Shown here: piece by piece, positions 13,801 through 25,800 of the stretch
Layout: the number at the start of each line of letters is the position of its first letter
Numbering within the stretch: position 1 is the stretch's first letter
Origin: Penelope pileata
Lineage: Eukaryota; Chordata; Aves; Galliformes; Cracidae
DNA length: 64,000 bases
Assembly: GCA_013396635.1 (NCBI GenBank)
Contig: WBMW01001713.1
Span: 6,065-70,064 of the forward strand
Direction of reading: 5' to 3'
Notes under the pieces: model-generated
The model's database searches: none
Seen by the model: only the letters and a program-made list of their open reading frames with translations
Told to the model about the DNA's origin: nothing
Program-made: the position numbers and the translations under genes

Positions 13801-16800
13801 TGCCTTACAGCTTTTCCTTTTACTGAAAGTGCCTTGAAAATCAAAATGAAGGCATGTGACAATACTCGTGGAACTACTTAAAGAAAAACCACCTTTTCAT
13901 TTTCTGTTTTTAGATAGTGGAGTTGGAGCAGGAATAGATTCATATTATGAATATTTATTAAAAGCCTATGTATTGCTGGGAGATGACAGTTTCCTGGAAA
14001 GATTTAACACGGTGAGTTAACACCTTGCTCAGGTTTGTTCCTCCTGTAAGACTAATTTAAGACTAACTGTATTGTCAGTCAGCTGTTAGCCTGTGAAGCC
14101 TGTGACCTTTAGCAGAATTTCTGTGACTTCTGATGATGTCTGTATTTAGATAAATCGCTTTCAGCTTTGTTTAGTGTGCATTTAATGATTCAGCCAAACA
14201 AGTGCACCTTAACTGTGATAGCTGCCGTGTGGTAAATGAGTCTCTGAGTGTGTGTGTCTTTATGTGTGTTACTTGGAAAAAGTGATTGTTATCACATGTG
14301 TAATACTGTAGAGCACTGTGATACCTGCTGCCCTTTTGGCTTGCAAAACTTGAAACTAATGTGTGTTGCCAAATGCAATAATGTTGGGGAGTGTAGTACT
14401 GGTCCTTCTATTGACACAGAATGCTTGTGATCTGAATCTGTCTTATAAGATTTGCCAATGATAGAAGCTCATGATTTTCCTGTTATTTGTCAGCACTACG
14501 ATGCCATAATGAGATACATCAGTCAACCACCTCTCCTTCTTGATGTTCATATTCATAAACCAATGCTAAATGCTAGAACCTGGATGGATTCTTTGCTAGC
14601 TTTCTTCCCAGGATTGCAGGTAAGGTTTAAATTCATCTGCATGTGGGTTTTTAATAAGTAATAAACAAGTAGACTGTATATACAATCAATAAGTCAAGCT
14701 TAGTAACTTGTTTTTCAAAAATACTGAACTGAGATTTCTGTACTCAATCCATCACTACTATGCTATGATGCAAGTTGATGTGCATCGAGGAAAGTATGTC
14801 CGTGTCATTCGCATCCTTCACTCCTGGTCACGAGAACACTTGAATTAAGTTGCCTTTCTGGTAGTCTAGAGACAAATGTTCTAGTTTATTTGCCAGTGAC
14901 ATCTTCAAGACAAACTAAATTGCGTTTCCATCACAGTTCTCTGAAAATAGTAAAGATGCTTTTTCTACACAGGCAGTATTCTCAATGAGCACAATGTTTT
15001 TGCTTAAACTCTTACAGAATATCAGTGGCTTACAATGAGAGAGGGTCATATTTACAGTGTGTGTCTTCTGGAAATGTAGAAATTGGCGTGTGGCTTTGTG
15101 TGCATTGTGTGCCCAACTTCAAATATTATTTGTACGTGTGTTAAGTTTGTATTAATTTTGTTATTGAATTTTAGGTGTTGAAAGGTGATATTAGACCTGC
15201 TATTGAAACTCATGAGATGCTGTATCAGGTTATAAAGAAGCATAACTTTCTTCCTGAGGTAAGGTAGTTGGGTTTTGATCGTGTAAATTGATTCTTACCT
15301 TAATTTGAGCAGTATCAGAGATCCATTTGAAATAATAGTAGGTTGCATGTCATTAAAACCAAATGCTCTCTTCTACAACATTCTTAGATGGTTTACAGTT
15401 CTACATGTATGACAACTGTTTTGGATATGAAATACTTGTTATTTAGTTAGGCTGTAATTAGCATAGTAATAATAATTAGTAATTGCTTAGACTTGATATT
15501 TCAACCATTCAAAATTGACCTGGACTCATATCAATATATAAAGTTGATATAAGCACGTGGTTGTAGCTGCTTAGTTGCATAATGGCACTAATGCTAAAGA
15601 TCTTTATTAAACCAAGGAAGGAAACTGAAGGTTGAATTGTTGAGAGAATGTTCTGAAATTTGGCATAACGTCCTTGAAAGCTGGTATAAGAAGTTGTCTG
15701 TAGGTGCTGCAAGTGCAGCCTTTAAACAAGTCAGATCAGCTTTGCACAGAAAAGCTTGCCTTGCTGCTCAAGTATGTCATCATTTGGTGCTGACCCAGGA
15801 CACGAGTGCTTTTGAATCCATTGTAGTTCTGACTTTCCCCTGGTGCAAGTTTTTCTTTCAGAGGACATTTTGATTAATGTTATGTTCACCTAATGTGGAA
15901 CTGATACCAGAAAACTCTCTCTAGTCACTGGAATGATTTTTTAAGAGTACTTTAAAATTATACAGTTTGGTTTCTTAGTTTCTCTTTTTTTGTTCTTTTT
16001 TCAGTGCTTTATACTTAAAAAGGAGATTTTTGAAAGGTCTCTTAGTGGTGTTTAAGCTCACATGTCATACCCTTTAGCAAAGACTTGGCTTAAACCCTAG
16101 TATGAACTAGTAGTGAACGTAAGCCATCACAGAAGGGGCTTTTGGCAGTGCACAGTAAGGGTGAATGCACAGAATAGGAAATTTTTAGGTAACTGATTTT
16201 GGATCTCTGGCATTTCTTATGTTAGAAACAACTGCTTACAATCTGTCAGTCTGAAATGACAGTTCAATGTAGTGGAAGTGTCAGTGGTAGGTGTGTTTGC
16301 AGAAATGTTTTTTGTCCGAGGTCTGCTTGGTCTCTAACAGCCCTGCACCAGCCTGCTTTGGTTGCAGCAATGTGCTTGTGCGCATGAGGAGTGGCTGGAG
16401 ACTGCATGCTCCCTCCTGGGACTGGAGCATGAACTCTCAGCTGGCTCCTTTTGCTTCCTGAGAGCCCTGCAGGACATTTCTCGAGAGGCTGGATGGTGTC
16501 AGGGCTGTGTCAGTGCTGACACTGTGGAAATCTCCTGTGTGCTAAGTGTGCTGCTAAATGTTCTCGGTATTGACCTGAAGTGTGCTAACTGAATGGAGGT
16601 TCCTGTGACATCCACAGATCAGTACTGGGTCTTTAGTTGTCCACTGGTGTACTTCAACTGTTGTAATACAATTAACACACAGAATTAAAAAGAACCTGCG
16701 TTTGGTTTTATTCTTGCATTTATTTTTGACCTTTCTTTTTTTCTTTGTGTCTTCCTCAGGCTTTCACAACAGACTTCAGAGTTCACTGGGCTCAGCATCC

Positions 16801-19800
16801 TTTAAGGCCTGAATTTGCTGAAAGCACTTACTTCTTATATAAGGTAAAATCACTTTCATTCTTCTGACTATCATCAGTTGCTTTTTCTTGCACCTAGAAT
16901 TTTGTTGGTGTTGTGTCTCAGTTACAAAATGAGTAGCCTGTCTCCAGCTTATTTTATCTCCTGGAGCCAGTTTGGTATATAAACAGGACAGAAGTATTGG
17001 TATCAAAAACTTCTACAATTTTTGTTCTATATGCCTAGAATTAAAAAAAAAAAAAANNNNNNNNNNNNNNNNNNNNNNNNNNNNNNNNNNNAAAAAGAAA
17101 GGTCATTAGATGACAAAGGCCCATATTTTTAAAGATATTTAGGGTTTCTTGATCTCTCTTAGAGATCTTATTGAGACTTTTACCTTACAGAGCAGCACTT
17201 AATGTCTTAGACATCTGTATTTTCATCTGCTTGTCTGCATATCTGCAAAAGGTGACCATGTGTCTGAGATCCCCTTTGTGACTGTTCAGCACTGTTGATA
17301 AATTAGGCCTTACTTGTGTGGGAAGGTATGGAAACAATATATTACAGGTAGGGAATGTGGAATTACAGGTAGGAATTGTGCTGTATGTCTGTAATTACCT
17401 ATTTGTTTGTTTCCTGTTATTTTAATAGGCTACAGGGGATCCTTACTATCTAGAAGTAGGAAAAACACTCATTGAAAACTTAAACAAGTATGCGAGAGTA
17501 CCTTGTGGGTTTGCTGCAATGAAGGACGTCCGTACAGGAAGCCACGAAGACAGGTGAAAACACTTGCAGTGTTGTTTTTCTTTGAAGTTATAGAGGAGAA
17601 AAAATCTAGTTATCCTTTTGAGGAAATTTAATTAATGGACTTAGGAGTAACTGTCTGTTTTCATGTTGATAACCAAGTCTGAAATTGTCTGTTTGTAAAA
17701 ATCTGCAAATTATTTCTATACTTTATAGATACCATTACATAATATTACATTCAGTTCAATAACCTTTCATTTCAAGCTCACTTTCATTAGGCCCAGGATA
17801 ATAGATTAATTAATCTCAAAGGAAATATACTTCAAGTTTTCTAAGAGGTATGTTTTTGCTATAATGCCATTTTGTACTGAATATGCTGAATCACTTCTCT
17901 CTGAACATAGTTTCCTTCCAAGTGGAAGGAACACTAATGGATGGAAGTTCCATGATAATTGTGACGAAGACTTCAGAGAGGGAGCAATATGAGTATTTTT
18001 TTAACTGACGTTCTAGAGCAATGCGTATCTCCTAAAAGGGCCTTCATTTTTATCCATAGAATGGACTCTTTCTTTCTGGCTGAGATGTTTAAATATCTTT
18101 ACCTGCTGTTTGCTGATAAGGAAGACATGATTTTTGACATAGAAGATTATATATTCACTACAGAAGCTCATCTATTACCACTTTGGCTTTCCACTACAAA
18201 CCAAACCATCTCTAAAAAAAATACAGTAAGTAGCAACTCAAATTTCCATCAGTTTTAATGGTGCTTTGGAGCAGTTCCCTTTTTCAAGAGGAAATGGAAT
18301 AAAAATCATAGTTTGAAATAGTACATTAGTTTTGACACTCTGCTTAATGTGAACTGTTTCATCATATGAACGGTAACAATCACGTGTGTATGAATAATGT
18401 TTCCATAATCAGATTGTGCACCATGGAGTCTTCAGAAAAAAGTTGAGGAGTATTAGAAATACTTAAAAAGAGTCACTCCCTGTCTGTGGTTGTATAAATT
18501 TGAAAATAACACAGCATGAGATTCTTTTAATTTTCTAAAATTGTAACAACATTCACAGGCTCTTTACTAATTTTCAAATTTTTTTTGATGTTGCTGCAAA
18601 TTGGATTTGACAAGATTAGTTATAGCTTTTGAGATGTTTAATTATTTCAGTCCATGTGATATGCATCTGTTACGTAAGTTTGAGAACATAAATGGGTTTA
18701 AAAATCAACTTCCAAAATATCCTATTATACTACAACTTTGCCTTGAAGAATCTTAGGAAGTCTCCTCTTTGATTTTTATGTTCAGCAAGGTGGTATAGTT
18801 TATTGTTCAGGATTAAAATACTACTGGCAAGCGAAAGAAATGAGTGAGAAAATGAATAGGAAGATGTGTAGGGCTTCAGGGATATAAATTCCTTTGTTTT
18901 AGTGTGCCTTTGTTTTGGCTCTTTGCTTTGTGTTCCACAATAATGCCCAGGTCAGGGAATAGTCATGTAACAGCCTATGTGTCCTGGAGAAATCCTTCAG
19001 TTGATTAGAAAACACTATTTTATGGAATCTAGCATTTGGAAGTGAAAACATTTTAAATGACTTGCTGATAACATCCAGTGTTAGTAATACATTTCATGCC
19101 TCATGGGGTTGGGTTTTTTTTTTTTTTACTATTAATGTTGCCTGATGTTGGAGATCTTGCACTCTTTGAAGTGTTCCGTCCTTGAATCTTTGTCATCTCT
19201 TGCTTTTGAGTTTTGAAAGTAGGGATTGTGAAGGAATTGCACATGGATTTAAAAGGGACAGTGTGTGTTACTGAACTCTTTCCACGCTTGCAGTGTAACT
19301 TTTTTGCCTTTTTTATGTTTTGGATGGTTGATGTGATCAGCACTTCTCAAACTATGCACAAACTTCCTTGAAGGGTCTGAAAGATGTCTTTGCATAACTC
19401 TCATCTCCTACATGAGAAGGTGATTACTTCTAAGGTGTTTGGGAGTCCCACAGCTGATGCTCTATGAAGTGCTGGCCTAATGTATGTAGTTCTTCTGAGA
19501 ACAGGAAGTGTTCAGTAAAAGGCACCCACAAATGCTGAGGGAGCTGGTGGGTATAATTGTAAGGCCACTCCTGGAATCTTTGATCAATCCTGACACCTGG
19601 GAGAAGTACTCAGACTGGAGAAAAGAAAATGTCCCTTCCGTCTTCTAGAAGGGCAGAAAGAGCACTCAGGAAACTGCAGGCTGGTCAGCCTTACCTCGAT
19701 CCTTGGGAAAGGGGTGGAATAGCTCGTTCTGGAAACCGTTTTCAGGCACACGAAGGAGAAGGAAATCATTAGGAGTAGACAGCATGGATTCACCAAGGAA

Positions 19801-22800
19801 AAATCATGCCTGGAGCACCTCTCCTGTGAGAGGCTGAGAGAGCTGCTTGGCCTGGAGAAGAGGAGGCTCGGGTGTGGGGGGGATTCCTTCAGTGTCTACA
19901 AATTCCTGGAGGGAAGATATTTCCCTCCAGAGAAGGATGGAGCCAGGCTCTGCTCAGTGGTGCCCAGTGCCTGAAGAAGAGCACAGGAGGCTCCCCCTGC
20001 CCACCAGGAAGCCCTTATGAGCCGAGCAGGTGACGGAGTGCTGGCACAGGTACCCAGGGAGTTGTGGGGTCTCCTCCCTGGAGATCTCCAAAAGCCCCCT
20101 GGGCACCCTGCTTGGGTTGTCCTGCTGAAGCAGGGGGACCTCCAGAGGTCCCTTCCAGCCTTAACTATTCTGCAGTTCTGCGGAACGTCTAAAAGTCTAT
20201 GAAGATATTTTACTTCATGGAGTTTATCTGATGGAGGGGGAAGAAAAATAGGAAAAATAGATTTGTAAATTTATTTTTAATATAAAGAGTGCTGCTAAGC
20301 CAAAATGCCTATGAGATAATTGGTAGAAACAACCTGTTTATATTTTTCCTCATAAACAGCAAGGGTCATATGCAACTGTGCCAGAGCTTGCAGTATGCTG
20401 TAGACCTTCCTTTGTAAGTGATGACTAGTGTTCATCACATTAAGAGCATCACTACTTGAAAGTGTTTATTCCAGTAAGCTAGTAGTCTTTTAGATCCTGT
20501 TTTCTTTAGGAAACATCTAAATATTTGATTTTAGTTAAATATGTTGTGAATGGGTTTTTTTTCTAAGTAAATAAATACTACCTTAATTTTTGTAAGTGGG
20601 AAAATTAACTTACCAATTATCCGATGTGTTATTTGCAAAACTAAGACTAAATATTCCGAATCTTCCACTGTAGATGTTTCGTGTGATTTCATGTTAGCGT
20701 ATAAAACAGTAACTTGTGCAAATGTTAACTCCTAATCTGATGGCTTTTCTGAATGTAGAGATTGTTAGAACTATAGATGCATCCTTGCCCCTTCATAGGC
20801 TTGCAAGTCTGTATACCTTCTTGAAGAGGAGAATATTTTGTTCATATGAAAGTTCTCAAGAAGACTGTTTTTCTGTAAAATTTTTTATAAACCTTATTAA
20901 ACTTTATGATACATGGGTGTTATTTTATGAAGTCAGTCTCCTACAACGTAATTTAGAAAATCTTTTTACTCAAAGGAAAGGTGTTTCATATTACGAAGAC
21001 AGTCACAAGAATTACCTAAGGCTGCAGCTGGTTCAGACAGAATCAGGCAATATCAAATGAAATCGTAACAGCTTCGTCTAGTTGTCCAGCACATAAAAGT
21101 ACAGGGATGCTAGCTGTGCCATGAGCAGGCTTGAGAAATACTGTTTGTGGTAGGCAATTAACTGCTTCTGCAAAAACCTGGATGCAAATTACAAATTAGA
21201 AGTGATACATGTGTCTCTCAAAGGGGTTGTAGTGCACTGATAGTTTCATCATTGTCTGGTGAAGCATGGAAGAATTATGTATTCCTCTTTTTGATGGCTG
21301 TGTGGTTGTAACTGTGTCCACTGCTGTGTGTCCTGAGTACACAGGTGACTTGAGGGTAGATGTTTGTTGATCTTTTCTTCTTAGAAAAATGTAACCTGCT
21401 TTTTAATTGGTGATCTGCACCTTTCATTTCAGACTACAGAATACACAGAGCTGGATGACAGCAACTTTGACTGGACCTGTCCGAACACCCAGATCCTTTT
21501 CCCAAATGACCCAATGTTTGCTCAAAGTATTCGTGAACCTTTGAAAAATGTGGTGGATAAGAGTTGTCCTAGGGGCGTTTCCAGAGCGTAAGATGAATAC
21601 CTTCTGCCTTTTTGTTAGTGTAGAAGCGGCTGGAGCAGTGTCTGTTAGGCATGGGAGGAAAAACCTGGGGTGTACTGGAGCTTGCTGTGCTTAAGTTTGT
21701 AGCCCTTCTGGAACGGAGAGACCAGCTATGGGAAAAATTAGTCTTGTTTTGCCTGACTCCATCAGTAATGCTTTGTTCATTTTGATGAGAAATTGGTGAA
21801 TCTTGCAAAGCGGAAGGAGCATTATGAGCCATATGCTACAAGCGGGAATTGTAGCCAAGATACTACAGGAAATACATCTCCATGATTGGTAAAAACGAAT
21901 TTCTGTAGTCTCTTGAACAGTCTTTTCCTTAGTAAACATAATAATAATAATAATGCTGCCATGCGTAATTGCACGTATTTTGGAGAGTTCAGGGCTGTGT
22001 GAAGCTGAGGAAGTTTATCCTTCTGACCACCTCTTTGAATTTGTATTTAATAAGTAAAACTGTAGTAGAAAAACTGTTTTTAATCAGTCTTCCAATTATG
22101 CAGACTGCTTAGAATTGAGAAGCAGCATGCGGTGGTTTCATGTTACCAACGCTGTGTGTTCTTTCACAGTAGAAAATCATCAAGAATATAAGCAATGTTG
22201 AAAAAAGGCTGAGAAGTTGCTCTTCAGTGTAATCTGTGCTCAGCTTTGTTCCAAAGAATGTTAGTAGTATTGTAGTAGGCATAACTTGTGGAGGTTGTGT
22301 GAGAGTTATGTTTCAACAATAATCTGGCTTTTAATGCTTTGTTTTTAATATGTTTTCTCAGAGAAGAAAGCTTGGGAAGTGGACCGAAACCACCACTGAG
22401 AGCCAGAGATTTCATGGCCAGTAATCCTGAGCATTTGGAGATACTGAAGAAGATGGGTGTCAGTTTGATTCATCTCAAAGATGGAAGAGTGCAATTAGTA
22501 CAGCATGCAGTGCAAGTAAGGCCCAACAGTACCTTTTGAGAAAACTTCTAGTAAAATTGTACTAGCTGTGATATTTAAGACTTAGAGGTTCAGGAGGGAC
22601 AGTTTGACTGGAAAGAGGGCATGTGGGGTGGATGCGTAACTGCACTTAGGTTTATGCTTGTTACAATTTTACCTCATTAACACTTAACTGATCTTCCGCT
22701 AAATTAATGGAGGCTCTTCACGTCAAAGTAATATAGCTAACAGTGTTTTACCTGAAAGGATGAAGTTTTCAATATGAGAGATTTTTTTTGTTTGTTTGAG

Positions 22801-25800
22801 ATGTTATTGTTTATATGCTTCTATTCTGCAGAGTGGTGGAGTTGCTAAGAAGCGAATGGTGAATGAGTGCCAGGAGCATCTGCTTTGTACCTTAAAATCT
22901 TGGTAGCATTGACTGTTTGCCAATAGCATTGTTAGGAAACCAATGTAAAAACAAAGTATTTGTCTGAATCATAAAAGTACCAGGAAAAGGACCTAGGAGC
23001 ATTGGTTGATGCTAGGCTGAACATGAGCCAGCAGTGTGCCCAGGTGGCCAAGAAGGCCAATGAGATCCTGGCCTGCATCAGAAATAGCGTGACCAGCAGA
23101 GCAGGGAGGTGATTGTCCCCTGTACTCAGCTCTGGTGAGGCTGTCCCTCGCTACAAGAAAGAAATCAAAGGCCTGGAGCATGCCCAGAGGAGGGCAATGA
23201 AGCTGGTGAGGGGTCTGGAGCACAAATCTTTAGAAGGAGTGGCTGGCTGAGGGAGCTGGGATTGTTTAGTCTGGAGAAGAGCAGGCTCGGGGACACCTTA
23301 TTGCACTGTACAGCTTCCTGAAAGGAAGTTGTGGTGACGTGGGGCACGGCCTCTCCTCCCAGGTCACAGTGGTAGGATGAGAAGTGATGGCCTCAAGTTA
23401 TGCTGGGGGAGGTTCAGGTTGAATATCAGGAACAATTCCTTCTCCGAAAGAGCAGTCAGGTATGGTACAGGCTGTCTAGGGAGGTGGGGGAGTCACCATC
23501 TCTGGAGGTGTTCAAGAACCATGTAGATGTGATTCTAAGGGACGTGGTTTAGTGGTTTAATGGGCAATCTTGGTGATAGGTGGACGGTTGGACTAGATGA
23601 TCTTGGAAGTCTTTTCCAACCTTAATGATTCTATGTTTCTACCAATGTATGCAATGTAACTGGTGATCCAAGCAAAGCTAACTTGTTTTCCCCAAGCTTG
23701 TCAAACATTTAAGAAACTGGATTTCTTTACTGCTTAGGCAGCAAGTTCACTGGATGCTGAAGATGGCTTACGGTTCATGCAGGAAATGATTGAACTCTCC
23801 AGTCAGCAGCAGAAAGAACAACAGCTACCTCCTCGTGCTGTTCAGATTGTTTCCCACCCGTTCTTCGGCAGGGTGGTCTTGACTGCTGGACCAGCACAAT
23901 TTGGGATGGATTTATCTAAACACAAATCAGGGGTATGTAAAATGTATATGTCATCCTAGGTTTCTATTACTTTCCTTATTGCTTAGGCCTGAACTTTACT
24001 GTGCTGATACTACAGGTGTTTCAGAGGTTAACATGGCAGGGTACAGCAGTGACAGAACAGTCTTTTAGATGGGTGGCGTATCAGTCTGCTCCGAGTCATC
24101 AGTCATGATTTAGGATTTAATATGTGTAGATACTATGACTTTGAAACAAATTCATATAATCCACATTGCGTTTCTCAAGAGGCATTCAGTTATAAGGGAT
24201 GAACTTCCTACCGTGTCAGCCATGAATTTGCAGAAGCCCTTTTGGAGTAGGCTGTATCTAGATGGAAGAAGAAAATATCAGGGAGGGAACGGTTCCTACT
24301 GGAAGCAGTAGGAAAATCCTGTGACTTCCACTGGGCAAGGTGCAGCCCAACAGGTGAGTCGCAGACTACTGATTTAGAGAAGAAAATTTTCTGGAGACAT
24401 CAGTTCACAAGTATAGACAAAATACTCTGAATATAAGAATTAGGTTTTCACATGGTCATTGTTTGTTTCTTAGCTCCAGGGTAAGATTACCTGTGCTGAC
24501 AGAAGGTGCTAAATGCATTGGATTAACCAAAGGAAATGAAATGCTTAAGAATTTTTGCAAGCTTGAACCTACTTCTCTAATTCTCTTGTTTTGTTTTTCC
24601 ACACAGACAAGAGGATTTGTTGCAACCATTAAGCCATATAATGGATGCTCAGAGATCACTAATCCTGAGGCAGTGAAAGAGAAAATTGCCCTAATGCAAA
24701 GAGGCCAGTGTATGTTTGCTGAAAAGGCACGAAACATTCAAAAAGCTGGAGCAATAGGAGGCATTGTTATTGGTAAATGAAATCTTAATTTATCTTTGTA
24801 AATGTAACCTCTGTTTCACAGATTTGAAGACACTGGAAAGTTGAGAAAGCTGTTAAACTCACAGAGATGACAGTACTTCAAGGCAGAAACTGTTTTCAGA
24901 GGATGAAGAAATGTTTTGTTTATGTCTGATTGTGCATGAAGTGTAGCCAAGCAAATCCAGACGGGTGATTGTCGCTGGTTTTGCAGCTTAAAAGCTGTTG
25001 TTCTAAGGATCACTGAGCATTAAAACAGTGCTGTCGGGTAACTACTGAGGAAAACTTGAGGTACAAAGTAAATGGAAAAAATGGTGGGGAGACAGAGTAC
25101 ACAAATTGGTTTTCTGCTTTTTGCAACTGATTTACCATTTTCTGCCTGGCGTCCTCTCAGCTGACTGGGCAGTAGGAAGCTACTCAAAGTCTGCTGAAGG
25201 TTGAAGCTGTAGCCCGTTCATCTAACAGAAGGATTTGCTTTCTTCTTCTGTGTATGTCTGGCCAGATGACAACGAGGGGAGCAGCAGTGACACAGCTCCT
25301 CTCTTCCAAATGGCTGGTGATGGAAAGAACACAGATGATATCACAATCCCCATGCTCTTCCTCTTCAACAAGGAAGGCAATATTATACTGGATGCAATCC
25401 GGGAGTATGAGGCTGTGGAAGTGCTCCTTTCTGACAAAGCAAAAGATAGAGGTAAGATCAAAGGCTTTCTTAATACAGATTTAGGTTCTGTCTGTGCCTT
25501 GGCACAATGTGAAATGTACAGCAGTGATTTCCGTTGCTACCCAAAGGTGCAGATGGTGATGTCAGCTTTCTGTTTGACCTTAGTGTTAGTTTTATCATAT
25601 GAAAGCCATTATCTCTGAGATGTCATTGCGTCTCCCTCCCTGCCCTTCCCCCCCCAAGTTAACATCCAGAAATGCTGTTCATAAGTTAAATGTCAGTTTG
25701 AGTAATGAGACAGTGCAGTCCCCTAGATTCCTTTTGAACCCTTTTTGTCATGATCTGCTTTGAAGTAGTATCAGAAATAGTGCATGTGTTTTGAGTGCCC

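Larger units (their letters stand above)
9769..17428 (+). other. EDEM3 introns 5-12: one CR1 scrap and one assembly gap
   Basis: These introns range from 482 to 1,501 nt. Intron 5 holds a CR1 fragment, and intron 12 holds a 35-N gap. Intron 11 (15259-16759) includes a GC-richer stretch at about 16320-16600 that I do not recognise. Otherwise I see only unique AT-rich sequence. Confidence 0.6.

Noticed and set aside
16362..16592. A 76-codon ORF in intron 11, considered as an alternative EDEM3 exon
   Set aside because: It has no similarity to EDEM3 or any known domain, and the flanking exons already join perfectly without it.
20716..21060. A 114-codon + strand ORF in EDEM3 intron 14
   Set aside because: It matches no family I recognise, lies in AT-rich intron sequence, and has no splice sites in suitable phase with EDEM3.
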